NCBI GenBank assembly: GCA_009908535.1
Contig: JAAAOD010000214.1
Coordinates: forward strand, 1-17,243
Source of the DNA: Verrucomicrobiota bacterium
Lineage (GTDB): Bacteria; Verrucomicrobiota; Verrucomicrobiia; Opitutales; Oceanipulchritudinaceae
DNA: 17,243 nucleotides
Direction: 5' to 3'
Below, one piece after another: positions 1 to 11,500 of the stretch. The stretch's first letter is position 1; every line of letters begins with the position of its first letter. The translations under genes and the position numbers were made by a program. The notes under the pieces were generated by a model, which saw nothing but the letters and a program-made list of their open reading frames with translations, was not told the origin of the DNA and did not search any database.

Positions 1-44
1 AAGGCGCCTGTGCCGCCTACCACAAGTACCGTCAGTACGCTTGA
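1..44 (+). CDS. hypD: HypD C-terminus (partial, 5' end outside window)
   Basis: Reading the third frame from base 3 gives GACAAYHKYRQYA followed by a TGA stop at 42-44. The stretch GACAAYxKY matches the conserved end of HypD, the iron-sulfur protein that works with HypC and HypE to assemble the Fe(CN)2CO group of [NiFe]-hydrogenases; HypD proteins typically end shortly after an EGACAAYY-like motif. Its position 31 bp before hypE, on the same strand, is the usual hypD-hypE order. Only 13 residues are visible, so the call rests on this short motif plus context. A whole HypD would lie to the left of the window. Confidence 0.75.
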   Translation, partial: GACAAYHKYRQYA

Positions 45-75
45 AAAGAGCAGCGGGCCTTTGCAACCTCCGACC

Positions 76-1116
76 ATGGACCTTTCCTGCCCGCTTCCAG
101 AGGATCCCGCCGATTGCATCACCCTCGGCCACGGCGGCGGCGGACGCCTCAGCCAGCGGTTGCTGGAAGAGATCTTTCTGCCGGCCTTCGGGACAATGGG
201 CCCGGAGCACGCGCTTGATGCGTTCACGGTCGGGGCCACTTCCGGGAAAATGGCCTTCTCCACCGACAGCCATGTCGTGCACCCGCTTTTCTTTCCCGGT
301 GGGGACATCGGCAAACTCGCCGTCTGCGGAACGGTCAATGACCTCGCCATGAGCGGTGCGCGGCCCCGATGGCTCAGCGTGGGCTTCATTCTCGAGGAAG
401 GGCTCCCTATGGAAACGCTGCGTAAAGTGGTCGATTCCATGGCGGCAACAGCCAAGGCGGCGGGGGTGTCCATCGTCGCCGGTGATACCAAGGTCGTCGA
501 GCGCGGCAAAGCCGACGGGCTCTACCTCACCACGGCCGGCATCGGCACCGTCGCCCGGGAGGTCGAGCTGGTCCCCGGCAGGATCACTCCCGGGGATACC
601 GTCATTGTCAGCGGGGATATCGGGCGCCACGGCATGGCCATCATGGCCCAGCGCGAAGGACTCGCCTTCGATGCCCCGCTCGTCTCCGATTGCGCGCCCC
701 TGCATGAAGCCGTTCAGGGCCTGTTGGATGCGCGGGTGCCTGTCCGTTGCCTGCGGGACTGCACCCGCGGCGGACTGGCCACCGTCCTCGTGGAACTCGC
801 CCGCCAGAGCGGCCGTTGCCTGCATCTGGAGGAAGCGGCGGTTCCCGTCACGGAAACGGTCCGTGCCGCGTGCGAATTGCTCGGAATCGATCCGCTCTAC
901 GTCGCCAACGAGGGCTGCTTCGTGGCCGTTGTCGCCAATGAAATGGCCTCCGAGGCCTTGGATCGGCTCCGCGACGCGGGGTTCCCGGAGGCCACGCGCA
1001 TCGGCGAGGTCGCAAGCGAAGGCGACGGGGCCGGCCGCCTTTTCCTGCAGAATGCCTTCGGCATCCGGCGCCCCCTCGACCTGATCAGCGGCGAACAGTT
1101 GCCGCGGATTTGTTGA
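76..1116 (+). CDS. hypE: Hydrogenase maturation protein HypE (carbamoyl dehydratase)
   Basis: HypE receives a carbamoyl group from HypF on its C-terminal cysteine and, using ATP, dehydrates it to a thiocyanate that supplies the cyanide ligands of the [NiFe]-hydrogenase iron. With the ATG at 76 the protein has 346 residues, normal for the family, and belongs to the AIR-synthase/PurM-like ATPase superfamily. Visible motifs are the glycine-rich start GHGGGGRLSQRL (18-29), FSTDSHVVHPLFFPGGDIGKLA (61-82 region), CGTVNDLAMSGA (84-95), the GDTKVV segment (136-141), DCTRGGL (228-234) and the diagnostic terminal PRIC with the reactive Cys346. The frame is open back to a GTG at 10, but that extension overlaps hypD and is not HypE-like. 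The ATG has no clear Shine-Dalgarno sequence; TTG at 61 is an alternative. The hydrogenase itself is not in the window. Confidence 0.96.
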   Translation: MDLSCPLPEDPADCITLGHGGGGRLSQRLLEEIFLPAFGTMGPEHALDAFTVGATSGKMAFSTDSHVVHPLFFPGGDIGKLAVCGTVNDLAMSGARPRWLSVGFILEEGLPMETLRKVVDSMAATAKAAGVSIVAGDTKVVERGKADGLYLTTAGIGTVAREVELVPGRITPGDTVIVSGDIGRHGMAIMAQREGLAFDAPLVSDCAPLHEAVQGLLDARVPVRCLRDCTRGGLATVLVELARQSGRCLHLEEAAVPVTETVRAACELLGIDPLYVANEGCFVAVVANEMASEALDRLRDAGFPEATRIGEVASEGDGAGRLFLQNAFGIRRPLDLISGEQLPRIC

Positions 1117-1131
1117 TCGCGGAAACGCGGC
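1101..1131. other. GC-rich hairpin potential between convergent genes
   Basis: The end of hypE and the 27-bp gap before the convergent nitroreductase stop can fold in two ways. CGCG-GAAA-CGCG (1118-1129) is a 4-bp stem with a GNRA-type loop. GCCGCG (1101-1106) can instead pair with CGCGGC (1126-1131). No T-run follows on either strand, so this is not a typical Rho-independent terminator; any role in ending the two converging transcripts is inference. Confidence 0.2.
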
Positions 1132-1143
1132 CGCACTTCCCTC

Positions 1144-1896
1144 CTATTGGTTCATGAAGCCCTGTTTGCGCAGGGTCTCGAGGAGGGCGCGGGAGGCATT
1201 GACCGTCATTTCCCGCGGGTAACGGACTTTCGTGAAGACCTGGGCGAGATTTTCCAGCCCGTTTTCCTCCACAAAGGCCTTGCTGGCCGCGAGCGCCTCT
1301 TTCTCCGCATAGAGGCGCTCGATACGCTCCTCGTCGTAATCGGCGTAGGTCTCCTGGTGCACGATGGCCTCCAGCGGAAGCCGGTCCGTGAGCGGCGGTT
1401 CCTCCGCGGGGTAACCAAGGGCAAGGGCGGTCACCGGAACGACCCCTTCCGGAAGCTTGAAGAAGTCGATCAGCTTCTCGGCCTGGTAGGGGGTCGTTCC
1501 CACATAGCAGATTCCGAGGCCCTGGTCCTCCGCCGCTACGGCGGCGTTCTGCGATGCCAGCAGGGCGTCCATGGCGGCGGTGAGAAAGGACATGAAGTTG
1601 TCGTAGCAGGGCTCCGCCGCGCGCAGTTCGCACCACTTGCTGAAACGGTGGAAATCGGCAAGAAAGGTCAGGATGACCGGGGCTTCGCCCACCATGCGCT
1701 GCCCGAAATGCAGGGCCTGCAGCTCCTTCCTCCGTTCCGGATCCTCCGTGCGGAGAATACTGTACACCTGCATGTTGCCGGTTGTGGAGCAGCGCGCCGC
1801 CGCCTCCAGGATCGATTGCATCACCGATTCGGGAACCGGTTGGTCCCGGAATCGGCGGATGGAACGGTGTTTCAAAAGGCAGTCCAGCGTCTCCAT
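1144..1896 (-). CDS. NfsA/NfrA-type FMN nitroreductase (NAD(P)H oxidoreductase)
   Basis: This 250-residue protein is a flavin reductase/nitroreductase-family enzyme, probably a cytoplasmic FMN homodimer that uses NAD(P)H to reduce nitro compounds, quinones or free flavins. It opens with the family's FMN-phosphate motif HRSIRRF (10-16), has the hydrophobic DALLASQNAAVAAEDQGLGICYVG core (110-133), and a second half (GVVPVTALALGYPAE, then RLPLEAIVHQETY) as in the larger NfsA/NfrA subgroup. The length (about 250 aa) and the charged C-terminal tail ending in KQGFMNQ also fit NfrA-like proteins better than the shorter NfsB type. The physiological substrate cannot be read from sequence. It is transcribed away from the PFOR gene and converges with hypE. 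The start ATG lies in an A-rich context without a clear ribosome-binding site. Confidence 0.9.
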   Translation of the reverse strand: METLDCLLKHRSIRRFRDQPVPESVMQSILEAAARCSTTGNMQVYSILRTEDPERRKELQALHFGQRMVGEAPVILTFLADFHRFSKWCELRAAEPCYDNFMSFLTAAMDALLASQNAAVAAEDQGLGICYVGTTPYQAEKLIDFFKLPEGVVPVTALALGYPAEEPPLTDRLPLEAIVHQETYADYDEERIERLYAEKEALAASKAFVEENGLENLAQVFTKVRYPREMTVNASRALLETLRKQGFMNQ

Positions 1897-1965
1897 TTTT
1901 TCTTAAAGGAAAATTTTCGTGTTCACAATTCGACTTCCTGCGTGGCGGAGGAATTTCTCGCCGTC

Positions 1966-1994
1966 AATATAAGTTTTTGTTGTCACGGCGCCAA
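1966..1994 (-). promoter_or_regulatory. Putative sigma70-type promoter for the nitroreductase
   Basis: Read on the minus strand, TTGGCG (1994-1989) and TATATT (1971-1966) are separated by 17 bp; they match the consensus hexamers at 4/6 and 5/6 positions. This would place the start of transcription roughly 60-65 bp before the nitroreductase ATG. The -10 hexamer lies inside the left arm of the inverted repeat, so a protein bound there could block RNA polymerase. Confidence 0.4.
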
Positions 1995-2011
1995 ATGTGT
2001 TTAGCAAAACT

Positions 2012-2017
2012 TATACT
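2012..2017 (+). promoter_or_regulatory. Putative -10 element for the PFOR operon
   Basis: TATACT matches the -10 consensus at 5/6 positions and lies in the right arm of the inverted repeat. No good -35 hexamer is found 16-19 bp upstream; TTGTCA at 1980-1985 is 26 bp away, too far. If used, transcription would begin near 2024 and give a very short leader (about 17 nt) to the ATG at 2041. The weak -35 would fit activator dependence, but that is inference. Confidence 0.35.
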
Positions 2018-2040
2018 GAAAGGGAATCACTAATCTCACC

Positions 2041-5589
<3,549 letters not shown>

Positions 5590-5598
5590 GGAACCCCA

Positions 5599-6591
5599 AT
5601 GGACCTGAAAACCAGATATCTCGGACTCGACCTGCCCCACCCCTTTGTGGCGGGGGCTTCCCCGCTTTCCAAAACGCTGGATTCGGCCAAAAAGGCCGAG
5701 GACGGCGGAGCGGCGGCCTTGGTTGTTTACTCGCTCTTCGAAGAGCAGTTCACCCGTTACCACGAGGGACAGGAAGCGAATGTCCACCAGTTCGAGGATA
5801 CCTTCGCGGAAGCCACAAGTTACTTCACCTCCACGGTGCAGTACCATTACCAGCCGGACCAGTACCTGGAGCACATCCGCCAATTGAAGGAAACTCTCGG
5901 GATTCCCGTCGTCGGCTCCCTTAACGGAACCCACACTGGCACCTGGGTGGAATACGCCCGGAATATCGAGGAGGCCGGGGCCGACGCCCTTGAGCTGAAC
6001 CTTTATTACCAGCCCAACGCCGCCGAGGAATCGGCCTCCGAGGTGGAAAGCCGCCTTCTGGAAATCATCCGCTCCGTGCGGAAGGATCTGCGGATTCCCC
6101 TCGCGGTGAAATTGTCGCCTTTTTTCACTTCCATTCCCCACTTCGCAAAGGAGGCAAAGGTGGCCGGAGCGGACGCTCTCGTCCTCTTCAACCGCTTCTA
6201 TCAGCCCGATATCGATACAGAGGAACTGGAAATCATTCCGCATCTGGAACTGTCCACGTCCTCGGAACTGCATATGCGCCTGCGCTGGATCTCGATGCTT
6301 TACGGACGCAACGACCTTGATCTGGCGGTGACCGGCGGAATCCATACCGCACAGGATGCCGCCAAGGCGATCATGTGCGGAGCAAGCGCGATCCAGCTGG
6401 TTTCCTGCCTGTTAAAGAACGGGCCGGCGCGCCTGGCCGCCCTCCGGGAACACCTCGAAGCGTGGATGGAAGAAAAGGAATACGAGAGTCTGCAGCAGAT
6501 GCTCGGCTCGATGAGCTACCTCAGAGCCCCCGAGCCGGAGGCTATCGAGCGCGCCAACTACCTTAAGATTCTGCAGAGCTGGTCAGTCTAG
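5599..6591 (+). CDS. DHOD-like FMN TIM-barrel protein paired with PFOR
   Basis: This 330-residue protein looks like a class 1 dihydroorotate dehydrogenase barrel: GLDLPHPFVAGASPLSK near the start (9-25), GADALELNL (127-135), VKLSP with Lys171 (170-174), and the FMN-phosphate segments VTGGI (244-248) and GASAIQL (261-267). At the position where true DHODs carry the catalytic-loop motif N-x-S-C-P-N, it reads NLYYQPN (134-140), so the catalytic Cys (or Ser) is missing and pyrimidine synthesis is unlikely. Similar proteins are commonly annotated as dihydroorotate dehydrogenase-like and found beside PFOR genes (known from general experience, not searched). It begins 9 bp after the PFOR stop, with AAGGA about 7 nt before the ATG, the clearest ribosome-binding site in the window. 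A redox role tied to PFOR is inference; the substrate is unknown. Confidence 0.88.
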   Translation: MDLKTRYLGLDLPHPFVAGASPLSKTLDSAKKAEDGGAAALVVYSLFEEQFTRYHEGQEANVHQFEDTFAEATSYFTSTVQYHYQPDQYLEHIRQLKETLGIPVVGSLNGTHTGTWVEYARNIEEAGADALELNLYYQPNAAEESASEVESRLLEIIRSVRKDLRIPLAVKLSPFFTSIPHFAKEAKVAGADALVLFNRFYQPDIDTEELEIIPHLELSTSSELHMRLRWISMLYGRNDLDLAVTGGIHTAQDAAKAIMCGASAIQLVSCLLKNGPARLAALREHLEAWMEEKEYESLQQMLGSMSYLRAPEPEAIERANYLKILQSWSV

Positions 6592-6610
6592 GGGCGGCGC
6601 GGGTGGATTT

Positions 6611-8515
6611 TCAGTACACGTCCCGCTGGTAGCGTTTATCCTTCTGGAGCTGTTTGACGGCGGCGGTGGCGTCGTCTTCAGAAAGGCCTCCCTGTTCCTG
6701 ATGGATCTCGATCAGGGCCTGGTGGACATCCTTGGCCATGTGGGTGGCGTCCCCGCAGACGTAGAAGTAGGCGCCGTCCTGCAGCCATGCGTAAAGTTCT
6801 TTTGCCTGTTCCTTCATGCGGTGCTGGACGTAGACTTTATGATCGGTATCCCGGGAAAAGGCGACATCCATGCGGGCGAGGAGGCCTCTCTTCAGGTACT
6901 TCTGCCATTCCGCCTGGTAAAGGAAATCGGTGGCGAAGTGCTGATCGCCGAAGAAGAGCCAGTTCTTTCCCTTGCTGCCGAGCTCATCGCGCTCCTCGAC
7001 AAAGGCGCGGAAGGGCGCAATTCCAGTCCCAGGGCCAACCATGATGATCGGCGTGTCCGGATCCTCGGGCAGGAAGAAATTCTTGTTGTGGTGCGTGTAG
7101 ATCGGCACGGAATCCCCAGGGTCGACACGATCGCAAAGATAGGTCGAGCAGACCCCCTGTAAGGAACGGCCATTACACTCGTAGCGGACCGCGGCAACGG
7201 TCAGGTGAACCTCGTCCGGGTGTGCGCGGAAGCTGGAGGCAATGGAATAGAGGCGCGGCGGCATCTTGCGGAGGATGCCCAACACCTGGTCCATGGTAAG
7301 GGGATCGCGGGCGGGAAAATCGTAGAAAAGATCCCGCAGCTCCCGGCATTCCAGCCAGTGGTTCAGTTCCTCCTTGTTTTCCGGCTCCAGCAGCTTGTCG
7401 AGTTGCTTGTTTTTCGCCAGCGGCGCGTACTTTTTCAGGATGGAGGGGTTGACGGAGGTGATGTCATGATGCTCGATCAGCTCTTCCCGCAGGGAGGGAA
7501 GACGCCCGTTGCCGTTATCAATCAACTCGTCCCCGCGAAAACCGGCCACCCGCAGGAAATCATCCGCCACTTCCGGGGAATTGGAGGGAAAAACGCCGAC
7601 CACATCGCCGGGCTCATAGCTCATGCCGGAACCCTCGAGGGAAAGCTCGAGATGGACCGTTTCCTTGCTGGATCCGCGTCCGTTAAGGAGGATCCGCTCC
7701 TTCAACTTCGCGGGAAAAGGATTCTTCTTCCCGTAGGTGACCGCGTCGGATTCCGGCATCGCCACCTGCGGTCCCTCCGGTGGCACCGCTCCGTTGCCTG
7801 CCGGGACCGGTTCCATGACCTGCACCTGCGGCGACGGGGCCGCGGCCGCTTCCTTGACGCCGGCAACGTCAACCATACGAGGTAGCGCTGTTTGCAGCCA
7901 CTGCTGAAAAGGCTCCTCAAAGTCAACGTCGCAGTCAACGCGGTCCGCGATCCGGACGCCGCCGAGCTCACCGAAACGACGGTCCATCTGTTTCCCGCAC
8001 TCGCAGAAGTCCGGGTAGCTGGTATCGCCGAGGGCGCAGACAGAGAAATGAAGGCCGTTGAGGGAGGGGGCCTCCCCGCCCATCAACTGCTCGTGAAAGG
8101 CCGTGGCCCGCTCCGGGGGATCTCCTTCGCCCCATGTACTCACGACGACGAGCACATTTTTCTCCTCCGGGAGCTTTCCGAAGTCGTAATCGCCCATATC
8201 GACCACGGAGGGCTGGAAACCGGCCTTCTTTGCCTCCTTGCCCGCTTCGGCGGCGCATTCTTCAGCATTGCCGGACTCGGAGCCGAATAGGATGGTCAGC
8301 GGCACTTTGGGAGCGGCTGGAGCTGCTGCAGGAGCCGGGGCCGGAGCAGCAGCGCCGTTGCCATTTGTCGCTCCCGTTTGGGCCACTCCGGCAAAATAGC
8401 CGCTCAACCAGGATGCCTGCTGGGCATTCAGGGTCGGGATCAGGGCATCGAGGGCCACCCGTTGCTGGTGACCAAAGGGTGCGTTACCGGGAAGATTCAC
8501 AGTGGATTCGCTCAT
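6611..8515 (-). CDS. cysJ: CysJ-type diflavin NADPH reductase (sulfite reductase flavoprotein alpha)
   Basis: This 634-residue diflavin reductase moves electrons from NADPH through FAD to FMN and on to a partner, classically the CysI sirohaem sulfite reductase. Order: a helical N-terminal segment with LNAQQASWLSGYFAGV (29-44), as in E. coli CysJ; an Ala/Pro linker (51-70); an FMN flavodoxin domain (73-213, with GSESGNA and STWGEGDPP); a second Ala/Pro-rich linker (221-255); an FAD domain with RLYSIASS (421-428) and GVCSTYL; and an NADPH domain with GPGTGIAPFRAF (494-505), SRD..KVYVQ (554-564, the NADPH 2'-phosphate type) and YVCGDA. It ends with the family's RYQRDVY. It starts only 15 bp after the gltB stop, so the two are probably co-transcribed. 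No cysI is in the window. The physiological electron acceptor may be sulfite reductase or GltB; sequence alone favours the CysJ family. Confidence 0.9.
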   Translation of the reverse strand: MSESTVNLPGNAPFGHQQRVALDALIPTLNAQQASWLSGYFAGVAQTGATNGNGAAAPAPAPAAAPAAPKVPLTILFGSESGNAEECAAEAGKEAKKAGFQPSVVDMGDYDFGKLPEEKNVLVVVSTWGEGDPPERATAFHEQLMGGEAPSLNGLHFSVCALGDTSYPDFCECGKQMDRRFGELGGVRIADRVDCDVDFEEPFQQWLQTALPRMVDVAGVKEAAAAPSPQVQVMEPVPAGNGAVPPEGPQVAMPESDAVTYGKKNPFPAKLKERILLNGRGSSKETVHLELSLEGSGMSYEPGDVVGVFPSNSPEVADDFLRVAGFRGDELIDNGNGRLPSLREELIEHHDITSVNPSILKKYAPLAKNKQLDKLLEPENKEELNHWLECRELRDLFYDFPARDPLTMDQVLGILRKMPPRLYSIASSFRAHPDEVHLTVAAVRYECNGRSLQGVCSTYLCDRVDPGDSVPIYTHHNKNFFLPEDPDTPIIMVGPGTGIAPFRAFVEERDELGSKGKNWLFFGDQHFATDFLYQAEWQKYLKRGLLARMDVAFSRDTDHKVYVQHRMKEQAKELYAWLQDGAYFYVCGDATHMAKDVHQALIEIHQEQGGLSEDDATAAVKQLQKDKRYQRDVY

Positions 8516-8530
8516 AAGTCTTCTAAAGGT

Positions 8531-11500
8531 TCAGAAAGCAGGGATAAACGGCTCGCGGTCAAAGTGAAAAACACTTCGCGCCACTTCGGGTGCCGTATAC
8601 GGAGAAACCCGCTGGAAGGCGCCAAGGGCCTCATCCCAGTTATCGAGGAGGGATCCGGCGCGACGGCTTCCTGTCATCTTACGGTGGAGATCCACAACCT
8701 GGCGCAGGGAATCGATCTCTTCATTGTCATCAAGCCGTTCAAGATAGACCATTTCATGGTTCAGGTTTGCGGAAAGACGGTTCATCGGATCGTAGACAAA
8801 AGCGGTTCCGCCGCTCATGCCGGCACCGAAGTTGCGACCGGTTTCTCCAAGACAGACGATCGTCCCGCCGGTCATGTATTCACAGGCGTGGTCTCCGACT
8901 CCCTCGACGACCGCGGTCGCCCCGGAGTTGCGGACGGCAAAGCGCTCTCCCGCCTGTCCCGCGCCGAGGAGCATGCCCCCGGTGGCTCCGTAAAGGCAGG
9001 TGTTTCCCATAAGGGTGTTTTCATGCCAGTTGTAGGGAACCTCCCACGACGGGTGGGCAATGATCAGTCCGCTGTTCATCCCCTTGCCGACATAGTCATT
9101 GGCATCGCCGACAAGGTGAAGCTGAATCCCCTGGACAAGGAACGCTCCCAGACCCTGCCCGGCACTGCCTTCAAGCCGCAGTTGAAGGGTTCCGGGTTGC
9201 AGGCTCCGGTTCCCGTGGAGGTAAGCGATCTCGCCGGAGAGACGTGTTCCGATGTTCCGATCCACATTGGTCACCTTCAAGGTCTTCCGGAAAGGGGGCG
9301 TCTTGTGCGTAACGGTTTCCTTGGCTTCCTGGAGAATGCTGTCGTCGAGGGATCCTTCATTCCCGAAGCGGTCGTTGCGGGGACGCGTGTGGATGCGGGG
9401 CGCCTCGCCTTCCGGATCCGGATCATGGAGCAGGCGGGAAAAGTCCAGTGTAGTGGTTTTTGGATTACGCGGATCCGTCAGCGACTCCAGCTTCTGCGGA
9501 CGTCCGACCATTTCATTCATGGAACGAAAACCGAGGCGGCTCATGAGGAGGCGGACATCCTGGGCCACGGCGTTGAAATAATTGACGATGTATTCCGGCT
9601 TGCCGCGGAATTTCGCCCGCAGGTCGTCCCGCTGCGTGGCCACGCCGACCGGACAGGTGTTGAGATGGCAGACGCGGAACATGGCGCATCCGCCGGCGAT
9701 GAGCGCAGCCGTGCCGAAGTTGAATTCCTCCGCGCCAAGGAGCGCAGCGACCACAATATCGCGTCCCGTCTTCATGCCGCCGTCGGTCCGGAGAGTCACT
9801 CGGGAGCGCAGGTCGTTGAGCATCAGGACCTGGTGTGCCTCGGCGAGCCCGATCTCCCACGAGGAACCGGCGTGCTTGATGGAAGAGATCGGGGAGGCGC
9901 CGGTACCGCCTTCGTGGCCGGAAATCAGGATGACATCGGCATAAGCCTTGGCCACGCCGGCCGCGATGGTCCCGACTCCCGAGCTGGCGACAAGTTTGAC
10001 GCAGACTTTGGCGCGCGGATTCACCTGTTTGAGGTCGAAGATCAGCTGCGCGAGATCCTCGATGGAATAAATGTCGTGGTGCGGCGGGGGACTGATCAGG
10101 GTGACCCCGGGCACACTGAATCGGAGGGAGGCGATGAGCGGACTGACTTTCCATCCCATCAGCTGGCCGCCTTCCCCGGGCTTGGCTCCCTGGGCAATCT
10201 TGATTTCGATCTCCTGCGCGTTGGCGAGGTATTCCGCCGTAACTCCGAAGCGGCCGCTGGCCACCTGCTTGATCGCACTGTTGGCGTTCTGTCCGTTTTC
10301 GTAGGGGTGGAAGCGCTTTGGATCTTCCCCGCCCTCGCCTGAATTCGATTTCCCGCCGATGCCATTCATGGCGATGGCAAGGGTCTCGTGCATTTCCGGG
10401 CTCAGGGCACCCAGCGACATGCCCGCTGTGGTGAAGCGGCGGCGGATTTCCTCCACAGGTTCCACTTCTTCCAGCGGAATGCCGCCATCGGCCGGATAAT
10501 TGAGCCGGAGGAGGTCTTTGACCGACACGGGGAGGTGGAAGTCGCTAGCCTCGCGGAAGTCCTTGAAGCGCGAAAACTCTCCGCCCTTGCGGTTGAGGGT
10601 ATTCATTCCCGAAACCACTTTGCTGCTCCAGGCATGGTACTCACCGCCCTTCTTGAGAACCCGCAGGTAGCCTTCACTCCACAGCTGCGCCGGATGATCC
10701 ATGGGAAAGGCTTCCTCGTGCCGGTGCAGGACATCCATCGCCACTTCTCGGTAGCCGATTCCGCCGATCGGGGAAGCGGTCCCTTCAAAGCACTCCTCGA
10801 TGATCTCGGGTCCGATTCCAATCGCTTCAAACACCTTCGCCCCCTGATAGCTGAACAAGGTACTGATGCCCATCTTGGAGAGGATTTTCAGTAAACCGGC
10901 ATCCAGGGCCTTCCGGTAATTCCCAAGGGCCTGGCCAAGGTCCATCTCGATACGCTCCTCTTCGGCGGCAAGGTCCCTGCCTGAAATGATTTTCCGGATC
11001 ATGTCGAGCGCGAGGTACGGATAAACGGCATTCGCACCAAAGCCGACCACGCAGGCGAGCTGATGGACGTCCCGTACTTCGCCCGACTCACAAACGATGT
11101 CGCAGTGGATTCGCCGGCCAACCCGAACTAACTCGCTGTGGATAGCCCCGGTGGCCAGCAGCATGGGCACCGGCGCGCGCTCCCGGTTCACATTCCGGTC
11201 GGAAAGGATAACGAGACGCGTGCCCTTATCGCGTATTTGCGCGTTCACTTCCTCCCGCAACTGCTGCACACGTTTGCGCAGAGCGTCCGGCCCGTCCGCG
11301 ACAGGGAAAGTGGCGTCCAGCGTAGCGATGGTTTCCTTCAGGAAAGGAACGCTCCACAAGCCCTTGTATTCAGCGTCGAGCAGGACCGGAGATTCCAGTG
11401 AGACAAAATGGTGTTCCTTGACGAGGTTGTCGAAAAGGCTGAGACGACCGCCAAGGAAGCTCTTCTGCGACATTACGGAGCGCTCGCGCAGCGAATCAAT

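Larger units (their letters stand above)
1964..2019. promoter_or_regulatory. Large inverted repeat (candidate operator) in divergent intergenic region
   Basis: The left arm TCAATATAAGTTTT (1964-1977) is the inverted counterpart of AAAACTTATACTGA (2006-2019), with 13 of 14 positions matching, including a perfect 10-bp core (1968-1977 and 2006-2015). The 28-bp spacer has a further CAC/GTG pair (1984-1986 and 1997-1999) on exactly the same centre (1991.5). The dyad lies between the starts of the nitroreductase and PFOR genes, and each arm overlaps a -10-like hexamer for one direction. A dimeric or tetrameric regulator controlling both genes is a reasonable inference; which regulator is unknown. 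The sequence does not match Rex or FNR sites that I know. Confidence 0.55.

Noticed and set aside
1147..2004. A 285-codon plus-strand open frame over the nitroreductase and the divergent region
   Set aside because: It is antisense to a clear nitroreductase and its end crosses the promoter dyad; no recognisable protein features.
5599..6591. Naming the DHOD-like gene pyrD
   Set aside because: The catalytic Cys/Ser motif is replaced by NLYYQPN and the gene is attached to PFOR rather than to pyrimidine genes.
6592..6610. Bidirectional terminator between the DHOD-like gene and cysJ
   Set aside because: The gap is 19 bp and shows no inverted repeat or T-run on either strand.
8378..10342. A 654-codon open frame on the plus strand antisense to gltB and cysJ
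   Set aside because: It spans the shared, conserved coding region of two reverse-strand genes, has no recognisable motif, and begins inside the cysJ coding sequence.
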